44,664 bases of DNA from a virus. Positions within the stretch are counted from its first letter, which is position 1; each line of letters begins with the position of its first letter. The notes beneath the pieces were generated by a model. It was not told the DNA's origin. It saw only the letters and a list, made by a program, of their open reading frames with translations, and made no database searches. The translations under genes were made by a program, and so were the position numbers. Location: IMG/VR virus record IMGVR_UViG_3300046459_000101, positions 1 to 44,664 of that record; one strand, 5' to 3'. Positions 13,601 through 21,366 of the stretch are shown here, in pieces.

Positions 13601-15929
13601 CACGCCCGGTGGTGTGGCGCTGATGAAGCGGGCGGTCGAACCGCTCTCCAAGGCCATCACTGCCACGCTGGAAGCCGCCAAGTCGGGCAAGGCCGGTCGC
13701 CGCCATGTGGCCCTCGCCACGATGGAGCTGCTGCCCGCCGACGTGCTCGCCTACCTGACCATCCGCGAAGCACTGAGCGCGGCCATCGGGTCCAACCGGC
13801 TGACCACCACCGCCATCGAGATCGGCAGCATGGTCGAGGAGGAGCTGCGGCTCCAGACCTTCGACGACGCGGAGCCCGGCCTCTACGCCACCGTCATGCG
13901 CCGCCTGAAGGAGCGCGGGGCGCAGGCTGGCCATGCCCGTGCGGTCTTCGTCCACACCGCCAACAAGAACAACGTCGAGCTGCCGTCCCTGACCAAGGTC
14001 GAGAAGCTGCACCTCGGCACCCGGCTGATCGAGCTGCTGATGGAGAGCACCGGCTTCGTCGAGAAGCAGAACGTGCGCGACGGCAAGAAGGAGAAGGCCA
14101 TCCTCCGGCCCGCCGAGGCGGCCATGAAGTGGATCGAGGACGCCAACATCCGCGCTGAGCTGCTGGCACCGTCCTATGCCCCGATGGTGTGCCCGCCGAA
14201 GGACTGGGAGGGCTTCTCCGGGGGCGGCTACATGTCCCAGTCGTTCAAGGCCCTGCCGCTGGTCAAGGCGTGCAGCAAGCGCCAGCGCGAGATGCTGGAG
14301 GCGGCCGACCTGACGCTGGTCCTCCGGTCGCTCAACGCGATCCAGCGCACCCCGTGGCGCATCAACACCCAGGTCTTGGAAGTCATGACCGAGGTGTGGG
14401 AGCGGGGGCTGGAGATCGCCATGCCGCACCGTGAGGACAGGCTGGTCCCGCCGTTCCCGGCTGGGCATGTCGCCGCCGCTACGCCTGCCGAGAGCTGGGC
14501 GAACGTGGCACCCGAGGTGAAGCAGCGCTGGATGCGAGCGGCCCGTAACGTGCACGAGCTGAACGCCTCGTCGCGCGGCAAGCGCATCGGCATCACCCGC
14601 ACCCTGAAGACGGCGCAGGAGCTGGCAGGCGAGCCGGAGATTTTCTTCCCGCACCAGCTCGACTTCCGGGGCCGTGCCTACGCTGTGCCGGAGGGGCTGA
14701 ACCCGCAGGGCAACGACCACGCCAAGGCGCTGCTGACCTTCGCGGCCTCGCGCGGCAAGCCGATCATGGACGCTCGCGCTGCGGGCTGGCTGGCCATCGA
14801 CGGCGCGAACCGCTTCGGCTTCGACAAGGCTGAGCTGGAGGAGCGCATCCAGTGGGTCGCGGATCGCGAGGAGCAAATCCTGTACACCGCCGAGTGCCCG
14901 CTCGGTGACCTCTGGTGGACTGAGGCGGACGAGCCGTGGCGCTTCCTCGCCTTCATCTTCGACTACGCAGGCTTCCTGCGCGAGGGCTACGGCTACGTCT
15001 CGACACTGCCTTGCAGCAGCGACGGGAGCTGCAACGGATTGCAGCACTATTCGGCAGCACTCCGCGACCCGGTTGGTGGCGCAGCGGTCAACCTCGTGCC
15101 GCAGAAGAAGCCCGCCGACATCTACCAGCGGGTCGCTGATCGCGTGCTGGAGAAGCTGCGTGAGAACGAAGACGACTGGCAGGCTCGCGGCTGGATCGAC
15201 TTCGGCATCAACCGCAAGATCACCAAGCGGCCGGTGATGGTGCTGCCCTACGGCGGCAAGTTCAAGAGCTGCATGGGCTACGTGAGGGACGCGGTCGATG
15301 AGAAGATCGCGGACGGCGCGGAGAACCCGTTCGGCGACGAGCTGAGCAAGGCATCGACGGCGCTGGCTCGCGTGGTGTGGGACAGCATCGGCGACGTTGT
15401 CGTGGCTGCACGTGCGGCGATGGACTGGCTCCAGAGCTGCGCCCGCGTCGCGACGAAGCACGGGCAGGCCATCTCTTGGACGGCACCGTCAGGCTTCCCG
15501 GCCTACCAGTGCTACATGGACAAGAAGGACAGGCGGGTGAAGACCCGGCTGCAAGGCTCGCTGGTCTATCTCTCGGTCAAGGAGGAGACCGACAAGATCG
15601 ACGGCTCCCGGCAGGCGCTGGCCATCGCACCCAACTTCGTGCACTCGCTCGACGCGGCGGCCATGATGCTGACCATCGACATGTCGCTGGACAACGGCAT
15701 CACCTCGTTCGCCATGATCCACGACAGCTACGGCACCGTGGCGGCCGACATGGACATGCTCGCGGCCTGCATCCGGCACGCCTTCGTGGACATGTACAAG
15801 GAGCATGACGTGCTCGATGAGTTCCGCAACAGCCTCCCCGAGGAGGTGAGGGTGATGACCAATGAGCGCCCGCCGCTCGGTGACTTGGAGATCGAGGGAG
15901 TGCTGGAGAGCCAGTTCTTTTTCGCCTAG
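13458..15929 (+). CDS. Single-subunit phage DNA-dependent RNA polymerase
   Basis: The 823-residue protein (T7: 883) starts at an ATG behind AAAGGAAG. The catalytic motifs are all present: LDFRGRAYAV (about 401-410), motif A SSDGSCNGLQHYSAALRDP (catalytic Asp near 521), motif B ITKRPVMVLPYGG (about 588-600) and motif C IHDSYGT (Asp near 756). It should transcribe the middle and late genes from the SP6-like elements at 5217, 15958 and 25556. The gene overlaps the end of the 13169 frame. The short distance from its stop to a promoter copy matches T7 class II gene organisation. Confidence 0.97.
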   Translation: MTDISTSSTNSADVMDREHQLEKQAAEKGAAKVRKMVAKAKEKGLGADTPGGVALMKRAVEPLSKAITATLEAAKSGKAGRRHVALATMELLPADVLAYLTIREALSAAIGSNRLTTTAIEIGSMVEEELRLQTFDDAEPGLYATVMRRLKERGAQAGHARAVFVHTANKNNVELPSLTKVEKLHLGTRLIELLMESTGFVEKQNVRDGKKEKAILRPAEAAMKWIEDANIRAELLAPSYAPMVCPPKDWEGFSGGGYMSQSFKALPLVKACSKRQREMLEAADLTLVLRSLNAIQRTPWRINTQVLEVMTEVWERGLEIAMPHREDRLVPPFPAGHVAAATPAESWANVAPEVKQRWMRAARNVHELNASSRGKRIGITRTLKTAQELAGEPEIFFPHQLDFRGRAYAVPEGLNPQGNDHAKALLTFAASRGKPIMDARAAGWLAIDGANRFGFDKAELEERIQWVADREEQILYTAECPLGDLWWTEADEPWRFLAFIFDYAGFLREGYGYVSTLPCSSDGSCNGLQHYSAALRDPVGGAAVNLVPQKKPADIYQRVADRVLEKLRENEDDWQARGWIDFGINRKITKRPVMVLPYGGKFKSCMGYVRDAVDEKIADGAENPFGDELSKASTALARVVWDSIGDVVVAARAAMDWLQSCARVATKHGQAISWTAPSGFPAYQCYMDKKDRRVKTRLQGSLVYLSVKEETDKIDGSRQALAIAPNFVHSLDAAAMMLTIDMSLDNGITSFAMIHDSYGTVAADMDMLAACIRHAFVDMYKEHDVLDEFRNSLPEEVRVMTNERPPLGDLEIEGVLESQFFFA

Positions 15930-15957
15930 TCACCTGCCAAACGTAGACGGTCTACGA
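15929..15957 (+). repeat. Intergenic motif copy 6
   Basis: GTCACCTGCCAAACGTAG-ACGG-TCTACGA is the fullest copy. GTAGAC-g-GTCTAC within it is palindromic. It directly abuts the SP6-like promoter at 15958. Confidence 0.65.
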
Positions 15958-15975
15958 TTAGGTTGCAGGTTCGCC
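15958..15975 (+). promoter_or_regulatory. Candidate phage RNA polymerase promoter 2
   Basis: TTAGGTTGCAGGTTCGCC is the second copy of the SP6-like element, predicted to start at G15973. It lies directly downstream of the polymerase gene and upstream of the DNA-metabolism genes. Confidence 0.65.
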
Positions 15976-16004
15976 TCCTCGAACGTTTCCACTGAAAGGT
16001 TCCT

Positions 16005-16184
16005 ATGAAAGCTACCTGCAACCACTCCCTCACCATCCGTATGGGAGCCACCGCTTGGGACGCTACCCTCGCTGACGGCACCCGGTTCGACTTCCGCACC
16101 ATGAAGACCCCAGACCGCAAGCGTTGGTACGGGGCCTTCATGTCCTCGGTTCGCAAGGTCTACCGCAGGCCGGTGGTCTCCTGA
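16005..16184 (+). CDS. Small basic unknown protein
   Basis: The 59-residue protein begins MKATCNHSLTIRMGATAWDA. It is preceded by GAAAGG and overlaps the next ATG (TGATG). It is basic and beta-rich at the start. It is the first gene after promoter 2, the place of the T7 1.1-1.7 genes. No family is recognised. Confidence 0.55.
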   Translation: MKATCNHSLTIRMGATAWDATLADGTRFDFRTMKTPDRKRWYGAFMSSVRKVYRRPVVS

Positions 16185-16369
16185 TGGACCGCCCCTTCTT
16201 CATCCACTTCGTAGCCGGGCTTCTACTGCTCGGCTTTTTCTTGGTGGTCGCACTGTTCGCCACCTATCCGGTCCTGCTGGGCCTCATCTGCGTCCTGGCC
16301 CTTCTCGGCATGGCGCTGAGCGGCCTCTACCAGATCGCCCACGCGGTCGCGGAGAAGCTGGTCGGATGA
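16184..16369 (+). CDS. Small two-pass membrane protein
   Basis: The 61-residue protein has two hydrophobic segments (about 6-27 and 29-50; LLLLGFFLVVALFATYPVLL spans the junction) and a short charged tail. It overlaps the genes on both sides. It could be a second holin or an inhibitor acting at the membrane. Its position in the middle gene block argues against a pure lysis role. Confidence 0.55.
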   Translation: MDRPFFIHFVAGLLLLGFFLVVALFATYPVLLGLICVLALLGMALSGLYQIAHAVAEKLVG

Positions 16370-16500
16370 ATGATCCCGTCCTCACCCACATCGTCGCGCT
16401 GCTCGTCGGTCTCCTGATCGGCGGTGGCGTCACCTCGTTCTTCACCATCCGTGCAGCTCTCAAAGACATCCGAGAACTAAGTGCCCATGCTCAATCGTGA
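16366..16500 (+). CDS. Small single-pass membrane protein
   Basis: The 44-residue protein has one hydrophobic segment (HIVALLVGLLIGGGVTSFF) followed by a charged helix. Its ATG overlaps the previous TGA, and its end overlaps the 16481 gene. The pairing with the 16184 membrane protein suggests a joint function. No family is recognised. Confidence 0.5.
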   Translation: MNDPVLTHIVALLVGLLIGGGVTSFFTIRAALKDIRELSAHAQS

Positions 16501-16747
16501 TCAGCTCAACAACGCTGACGCCGAGAAGACCGCTCGCGCCAGCATCGACATCCTCGACAGGATGCAGAACCACCCGCAGCACATTCAGCCCGTCGCTCTG
16601 TGCGCTGCCTTCCTCACGCTCGCCAACCACCTTCGCGTCCCTGCTCAGGACCTTTTCACCGTCACCACCAACATGCTGACGGACGAACAGAACATCGCGG
16701 AGTTCAAGGCGCTGCGCGACTACGTCAAGTACGAGATCAAACGCTGA
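16481..16747 (+). CDS. Small helical unknown protein
   Basis: The protein is 88 residues from the GTG, or 86 from the ATG two codons on. It is mainly helical (AEKTARASIDILDRMQ, VALCAAFLTLANHL, NIAEFKALRDYVKYEIK). No membrane segment or catalytic motif is seen. The stop overlaps the next ATG. Confidence 0.55.
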   Translation: MPMLNRDQLNNADAEKTARASIDILDRMQNHPQHIQPVALCAAFLTLANHLRVPAQDLFTVTTNMLTDEQNIAEFKALRDYVKYEIKR

Positions 16748-16941
16748 TGTGGCTGCTCACCGTTCTGGTGCTCGCAGCTCACAAGCCGACGATCACGGCA
16801 CACATCCCATACCCCACACGGTTCACCTGCGAAGCAGCCTCGGATCATCCGGCGCTGCCTCGTGCGTTCGCCGGTCTGGCCAAGGGCAAGCACGTCAAGG
16901 TGCGCGTCCTCAAATGCAAAGAGATCAACCACCTTGCGTAA
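16747..16941 (+). CDS. Small unknown protein with possible signal peptide
   Basis: The 64-residue frame begins MWLLTVLVLAAHKPTITAHI, a short hydrophobic start that could be an export signal. A basic C-terminal half follows (AKGKHVKVRVLKCKEI). Two cysteines are present. Start and stop overlap the neighbouring genes. Confidence 0.45.
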   Translation: MWLLTVLVLAAHKPTITAHIPYPTRFTCEAASDHPALPRAFAGLAKGKHVKVRVLKCKEINHLA

Positions 16942-17059
16942 CCTCGACCTTGCAATCGCGATCTGGCGCTCCGGCCGACGCATCTCCCTCATCCTCGAAA
17001 CCAAACTGATCGCCGCTGGCTACGACGTGGCCCGGCTCGAAGCGCGTCACGCGCAGTAA
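16934..17059 (+). CDS. Very small unknown protein
   Basis: The 41-residue frame starts at TTG inside the end of the previous gene and begins (M)RNLDLAIAIWRSGRRISL. It is helical and basic. The call rests on the coupled layout and open frame only. The ribosome site is weak. Confidence 0.35.
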   Translation: MRNLDLAIAIWRSGRRISLILETKLIAAGYDVARLEARHAQ

Positions 17060-17071
17060 GGACATCAACGA

Positions 17072-17830
17072 ATGGCAAACACCAAGCGACCGCAGTCCCC
17101 GAAGGGCACCTCGTTCAAGGGCGTCTACAAGTGGCCCAAGCTGAACGACCCCGACTACGGCACCAAGGAATACCCGAAGGAGAACGGCGAGTTCTCCGTG
17201 AAGCTGGTCGGCGAGCTGTCCGACAAGGAAGTGCAGGCGTTCATCGCCAAGTGGCAGCCGATGCACGACGAGGCGATCAAGCGGGCTCAGGAAGAGTTCA
17301 AGGGTCTGAAGGTTGAGGTTCGCAAGAAGCTCAAGGAGATCACCGTCAACCCGCTCTACACCGAAATCTACGATCAGGAGACCGAGGAGCCGACCGGCAA
17401 GGTCGAGTTCAAGTTCGCCATGACGTACAGCGGCGTCTACAAGTCGGGCCCGAAGCAGGGCAAGAAGTGGTTCCGTCGCCCGGCGATCTTCGACGCCAAG
17501 GGCAACCAGATGCAGCCCGCTCCGTCGATCTGGGGCGGCACCATCGGGCGCGTTGCGTTCGAGGTCGGCCTCAACAAGGAAGGTCTGCCCGGCTACTTCA
17601 TCCCGGCGACCGGCGCTGCTGGTCTGACGCTGCGGCTTCAGGCTGCTCGCGTTCTCCAGCTCGTCTCCGAAGGTCAGCGTGACGCTGGCTCCTACGGCTT
17701 CGGCGAGGAGGAAGAGGGCTACGAGTACGACCCGTCGCAGGCTCCGTCGTCGAACGAAGACGCGGGCCAGGACGAACAGTCTGACACCTCGGGCAGCACG
17801 GCGGGTGGCGAGAGCAACCCGGACTTCTAA
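17072..17830 (+). CDS. Single-stranded DNA-binding protein, T7 gp2.5-like
   Basis: The 252-residue protein has a beta-rich core (FSVKLVGEL, VEFKFAMTYSGVYKSGPKQG, IWGGTIGRVAFEV) typical of the gp2.5 OB fold. A long acidic disordered tail starts with GEEEEGYEYD and ends NPDF. The terminal Phe after an acidic tail is the hallmark used by gp2.5 to bind the DNA polymerase and primase-helicase. The gene is followed by endonuclease I, exactly as in T7. Confidence 0.85.
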   Translation: MANTKRPQSPKGTSFKGVYKWPKLNDPDYGTKEYPKENGEFSVKLVGELSDKEVQAFIAKWQPMHDEAIKRAQEEFKGLKVEVRKKLKEITVNPLYTEIYDQETEEPTGKVEFKFAMTYSGVYKSGPKQGKKWFRRPAIFDAKGNQMQPAPSIWGGTIGRVAFEVGLNKEGLPGYFIPATGAAGLTLRLQAARVLQLVSEGQRDAGSYGFGEEEEGYEYDPSQAPSSNEDAGQDEQSDTSGSTAGGESNPDF

Positions 17831-18260
17831 GGTTCGGGCGCTCGTCGAAGGCTACCGCAGCGGTCTTGAAGAAAAGGTCGCTGCGCAGCTCGCCGGGCTC
17901 GAACTCCCCGCTCACTACGAGCAGTACAAGCTGAACTACGAGGTGCCCGCTCGGGTCGCCACGTACACTCCCGACTTCGTGCTCCCCAACGGGATCATCA
18001 TCGAGACCAAGGGTCGGTTCGTCACCGAGGACCGGAAGAAGCACAAGCTGATCCAGCAGTGCCATCCCGAACTCGACATCCGCTTCGTGTTCTCGAACCC
18101 AAACACCAAGATCGGCAAGAAGTCCAAGACCACATACGCGATGTGGTGCGACCAGCTCGGCTTCCAGTACGCGAAGCTGCTGATCCCAACGGGATGGGCC
18201 AACGAGCCCGCATGTCCGAAGCGTATCGCTGCCAACGCAGCAATCCTGAAGTCCAAGTGA
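17805..18260 (+). CDS. Endonuclease I (Holliday junction resolvase), T7 gp3-like
   Basis: The 151-residue protein closely follows T7 gp3: YRSGLEEKV, YTPDFVLPNG, IIETKGR, DRKKHKLI, HPELDIRFVFS and LLIPTGW. The metal-binding Asp (in YTPDF) and Glu-x-Lys (in IETKG) are intact. No ATG is available; a GTG at 17805, 26 bases inside the SSB gene, is the nearest start. It debranches replicating DNA and degrades host DNA. A terminator follows. Confidence 0.9.
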   Translation: MARATRTSKVRALVEGYRSGLEEKVAAQLAGLELPAHYEQYKLNYEVPARVATYTPDFVLPNGIIIETKGRFVTEDRKKHKLIQQCHPELDIRFVFSNPNTKIGKKSKTTYAMWCDQLGFQYAKLLIPTGWANEPACPKRIAANAAILKSK

Positions 18261-18267
18261 CCACAAC

Positions 18268-18302
18268 GCGGGGAGGGCATCCGTCCTCCTCGCTCGCTTT
18301 TT
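18268..18302 (+). terminator. Intrinsic terminator after endonuclease I
   Basis: GCGGGGAGG-gcatccgt-CCTCCTCGC, a 9-bp stem with one G-T pair, is followed by TCGCTTTTTAG. Confidence 0.75.
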
Positions 18303-18328
18303 AGCATCCAACATCTGGAAAGATCACA

Positions 18329-18748
18329 ATGACCAACCTCACTGTCGGCGACACCGTTCGCGTCCGCGATACCTACTCCAACCGCTGCGCCGCTTCGCTA
18401 AAGCCCTACGTCGGCGCTCACCTCCGGGTGGCGAAGGTCTACCAAGCGACCGGCTGGGTCGAACTCGAAGGCGTCAACCCGCGCCGCTCCGGTGGCTGGA
18501 TGCCGTCCCGCTTCGAGCTGGTCGAGCAGCCCACCGCTGACGAGATCAAGGTCGGCAAGTACATCATCTCGCTGGAGCGCGATGGCGAGCTGCTGCCCGC
18601 CACCAAGCCGAAGCAGTACGTCTCCGACGCACAGGCGCTCAAGGTCGCCGAGAGCATGGCTGCGAAGCACGGCGGCAAGTTCATCGTCTTCCGCGCTGTC
18701 GGCGAGTTCGAGATGCCGACCCTCAAGCCCACCTTCCGCGCACTGTGA
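18329..18748 (+). CDS. Unknown protein with SH3-like N-terminus
   Basis: The 139-residue protein starts behind GGAAAG. Its first 75 residues resemble a small barrel (VGDTVRVRDTYS, HLRVAKVYQATGWVELEG, GGWMPSRFELVE). The second half holds a lysine-rich helix and strand (YVSDAQALKVAESMAAKHGG). No family is recognised. Its stop overlaps the next GTG. Confidence 0.55.
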   Translation: MTNLTVGDTVRVRDTYSNRCAASLKPYVGAHLRVAKVYQATGWVELEGVNPRRSGGWMPSRFELVEQPTADEIKVGKYIISLERDGELLPATKPKQYVSDAQALKVAESMAAKHGGKFIVFRAVGEFEMPTLKPTFRAL

Positions 18749-18846
18749 AGTTCACCGTCGCCTTCCTCGGCGGCGTCGCTCTCCTCGTCATCGCCAACAA
18801 CACTGGTCTGCTGCGCCTCGCAGCGGACTGGTTCTTCTCCTCATAA
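18745..18846 (+). CDS. Very small membrane peptide
   Basis: The 33-residue frame starts at a GTG overlapping the previous stop (GTGA). It is mostly one hydrophobic helix (FTVAFLGGVALLVIANNTGL) with an aromatic end. Support comes from the coupling and the clean membrane segment. Confidence 0.4.
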   Translation: MKFTVAFLGGVALLVIANNTGLLRLAADWFFSS

Positions 18847-18857
18847 GGATCATCATC

Positions 18858-19097
18858 ATGAAGCAAGACCTCCGCATCGTCGGCGAGAAGCCGCAGGTTG
18901 ACATGCTGCTCGACCACTTCCAGCAGCGCCCGTCCATCACCGCAGTGGAAGCCGCCGCGCTCTACCGCATCCGCTCGCTCAGCCGTCGCATCGTCGATCT
19001 GACGAAGATGGGCTTCCGGTTCTCGAAGCAGCACAGCGTTGACCCGACCGGGCAGCGCTACGTCCGCTACCACTTCGTTGGTGTGCAGGCTCGGTGA
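18858..19097 (+). CDS. Winged helix-turn-helix protein (HTH_39 type)
   Basis: The 79-residue protein shows LLDHFQQRPSITAVEAAALY, a recognition helix RIRSLSRRIVDLTKMG, and a beta wing ending RYVRYHFVG. This order is typical of the small phage helix-turn-helix family HTH_39. Its DNA target is unknown. It could regulate the phage's own transcription. The stop overlaps the next GTG. Confidence 0.7.
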   Translation: MKQDLRIVGEKPQVDMLLDHFQQRPSITAVEAAALYRIRSLSRRIVDLTKMGFRFSKQHSVDPTGQRYVRYHFVGVQAR

Positions 19098-19210
19098 ACC
19101 TCTGGTTCTGGTGGTGGGACCTGTCTGTCGATCTCTTCGACGCGGGTCTCACCAAAGCAATGGATGCCTACTGGCAAGCAGAATACGAACGAGTAGTGAA
19201 AGGTCTCTGA
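19094..19210 (+). CDS. Very small unknown protein
   Basis: The 38-residue frame has a Trp-rich start (MNLWFWWWDLSVDLFDAGL) and a charged helical end. It is linked by GTGA and TGATG overlaps to both neighbours. No family is recognised. Confidence 0.4.
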   Translation: MNLWFWWWDLSVDLFDAGLTKAMDAYWQAEYERVVKGL

Positions 19211-19497
19211 TGGCAGGAATGTCATACGACAAGATCGTCGCCGCGCTCAAAGCAGCGGGCAAGCACGATGCGATCCCCGTGATCGACAGCATCCGAGTTC
19301 GCGTGAAGCGGCGGCCCTATCGCATGGGCAGGCACAAGCTCACCTTCGATGACGCAGTGAACATCCACAAGCTCTACCACGGCGCTGAGATGAACACCGC
19401 CGAGATCGCCGCACGCATTGGCGTCAACCAAGGCCGTGTCAGCATGGTGCTGAACGGGCATCAATTCCCAGAGGCCCGCCAACACTACGGTGACTGA
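19210..19497 (+). CDS. Helix-turn-helix protein upstream of the primase-helicase
   Basis: The 95-residue basic protein has a C-terminal helix-turn-helix (NTAEIAARIGVNQGRVSMVL), preceded by a basic linker (RVRVKRRPYRMGRHKL). The layout suggests a site-specific DNA binder, perhaps a replication or transcription factor. The stop overlaps the primase-helicase GTG. Confidence 0.65.
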   Translation: MAGMSYDKIVAALKAAGKHDAIPVIDSIRVRVKRRPYRMGRHKLTFDDAVNIHKLYHGAEMNTAEIAARIGVNQGRVSMVLNGHQFPEARQHYGD

Positions 19498-21181
19498 AGA
19501 CGACAGCGTATTCGTCGCGAAGGAGCCATGCCCCGCGTGTGGCTCCCGCGACAACCTCGCTCGTTACTCGGACGGCCACGCATACTGCTTTGGCTGCGAG
19601 CACTACGAGCCGCCAGAAGGTGAGGAGCGCACCTACACCGCACCCGAAAGGAGAGTGACCGGCTTGATCCCAACCGGCGAGTACATCGCGCTGACGAAGC
19701 GCAAACTGACCGAAGAAGACTGCCGCCGCACCGGCTACTCCGTGTCTGAACTGAACGGCCAGCCTGTTCAGGTTGCTGCGATCAAGGACCCGCTGACCGG
19801 CGAGACGGTCGCGCAGAAGGTCCGCTTCCCCGACAAAGACTTCCGCTATCTCGGCGACACCAAAGACGACCCGTTCTTCATGCAGCACATGTGGAAGGAC
19901 GGCGGCAAGCGTGTCGTCATCACCGAAGGCGAAGTGGACGCGGTTACACTGAGCGCAATTCAATCGCACAAGTGGCCCGTCGTCTCCATCACCAAGGGTG
20001 TGAAGGGCGCGAAGAAGCAAATCCAGCAGCAGCTCAAGTGGCTCGACAAGTTCGACGAAGTCGTCCTGATGTTCGACAACGACGAGCTGCACACCAAGCC
20101 TGACGGCACGACGTGGTATCCCGGTCAAGACACTGCGGCCGAGTGCGCCACGGTGTTCAAGCCCGGCAAGTGCAAGATCGCGCGGCTCCCGCTCAAGGAT
20201 GTCAGCGACATGCACGTGGCGGGTCGCGACGATGAGGTGATCACCGCTGTCTGGCAGGCCAAGACCTACCGGCCTGACGGTGTCGTCACCCTGGCTGATC
20301 TGCGCGAACGCATCCTCGCTCCACCGGAGCAGGGCTTCCCGTGGTGGGACGAGCGGCTCACTGAGCTGACCTTCGGCCGCCGCCTCGGCGAGACCTACGC
20401 ATTCGGCGCGGGCACCGGCGTGGGCAAGACCGACTGGTTCACAGAGCAGATGATGTTCGACATCACCACGCTCAACGAGCCCATCGGCATCTTCGCACTG
20501 GAGCAGCCGCCCGACGAAACCGGCAAGCGTCTCGCTGGTAAGTTCGCAGGGCAACGCTTCCACGTCCCCGCCGTCAAAGCGGGATGGACGCAGGAGCAAC
20601 TGGTCTCGACGCTCGACACGCTCGAAGCCAGCGGCAAGGTGTTCTTCTACGACAACTTCGGTGCCACCGACTGGGGCATCATCGCGTCCACCATCCGCTA
20701 CCTCGCGCACAGCGAGGGCGTTCGGCTGTTCTATCTCGACCACCTCACGGCGCTCGCCGCAGGGGAGGACGATGATCTGGCAGCGCTGAAGCGCATCATG
20801 TCGGAGATGGCCGCGCTCGCGAAGGAGCTGAAGATCGTGATCCACTTCATCTCGCATCTCAGCCGACCGAAGGAGGGCAAGCCTCACGAGGAGGGCGGGC
20901 GCGTGATGATCCGACACTTCTACGGCTCATCCGCCATCGGCTTCTGGTCCCACTACATGTTCGGCCTCGAACGTGACCAGCAGGCCGACGACCCAGCGGT
21001 GCGCGGCATCACCACGTTCCGCTGCCTGAAGGATCGCTACACCGGCCAAGCGACCGGCGAGTGCATCTTCTACGGCTACGACGACAAGGCAGGACGCCTC
21101 GTCCCCACCGACAAACCCCCAGAGCCCGACGCTGACAACAGCCACGGCTTCAACCGACCGGAGCCCAACACTGACTTCTGA
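19490..21181 (+). CDS. Primase-helicase, T7 gp4-like
   Basis: The 563-residue protein starts at a GTG overlapping the previous gene. An N-terminal zinc ribbon has Cys14, Cys17, Cys33 and Cys36. TOPRIM motifs follow (VVITEGEVDAV, VLMFDNDE), and a RecA-type helicase has Walker A GAGTGVGKTD (about 305-314), Walker B FYLDHLTAL and ISHLSRPKEG. The end is acidic with a terminal Phe (NTDF), as in T7 gp4, where this tail contacts the polymerase. It unwinds DNA and primes the lagging strand. Confidence 0.95.
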   Translation: MTEDDSVFVAKEPCPACGSRDNLARYSDGHAYCFGCEHYEPPEGEERTYTAPERRVTGLIPTGEYIALTKRKLTEEDCRRTGYSVSELNGQPVQVAAIKDPLTGETVAQKVRFPDKDFRYLGDTKDDPFFMQHMWKDGGKRVVITEGEVDAVTLSAIQSHKWPVVSITKGVKGAKKQIQQQLKWLDKFDEVVLMFDNDELHTKPDGTTWYPGQDTAAECATVFKPGKCKIARLPLKDVSDMHVAGRDDEVITAVWQAKTYRPDGVVTLADLRERILAPPEQGFPWWDERLTELTFGRRLGETYAFGAGTGVGKTDWFTEQMMFDITTLNEPIGIFALEQPPDETGKRLAGKFAGQRFHVPAVKAGWTQEQLVSTLDTLEASGKVFFYDNFGATDWGIIASTIRYLAHSEGVRLFYLDHLTALAAGEDDDLAALKRIMSEMAALAKELKIVIHFISHLSRPKEGKPHEEGGRVMIRHFYGSSAIGFWSHYMFGLERDQQADDPAVRGITTFRCLKDRYTGQATGECIFYGYDDKAGRLVPTDKPPEPDADNSHGFNRPEPNTDF

Positions 21182-21359
21182 CGACATCCACCCGCTTCGC
21201 ATTGAGGGCGGCCCCTTCGATCTCGTGGTCAAGCATGATCCGAGGACCGAGGTGTGCACCATCAGCGCGAGGCGGGATGACGGCAAGCTGGCTTTCAGCT
21301 TCGCCGTTCCATTCTTCAAGCTGGCCGAGTTCAGGCTGGCGCTAGTCCCAAACACGTAA
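21171..21359 (+). CDS. Small unknown protein between helicase and polymerase
   Basis: The frame has no ATG. A CTG at 21171, seven bases after GGAG, would give 62 residues overlapping the helicase stop; a later GTG is possible. The product is beta-rich (LRIEGGPFDLVVKHD, VCTISARRDDGKLAFSFAVP). The open frame fills the gap exactly. The start is uncertain and no family is recognised. Confidence 0.45.
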   Translation: MTSDDIHPLRIEGGPFDLVVKHDPRTEVCTISARRDDGKLAFSFAVPFFKLAEFRLALVPNT

Positions 21360-21366
21360 GGATACA

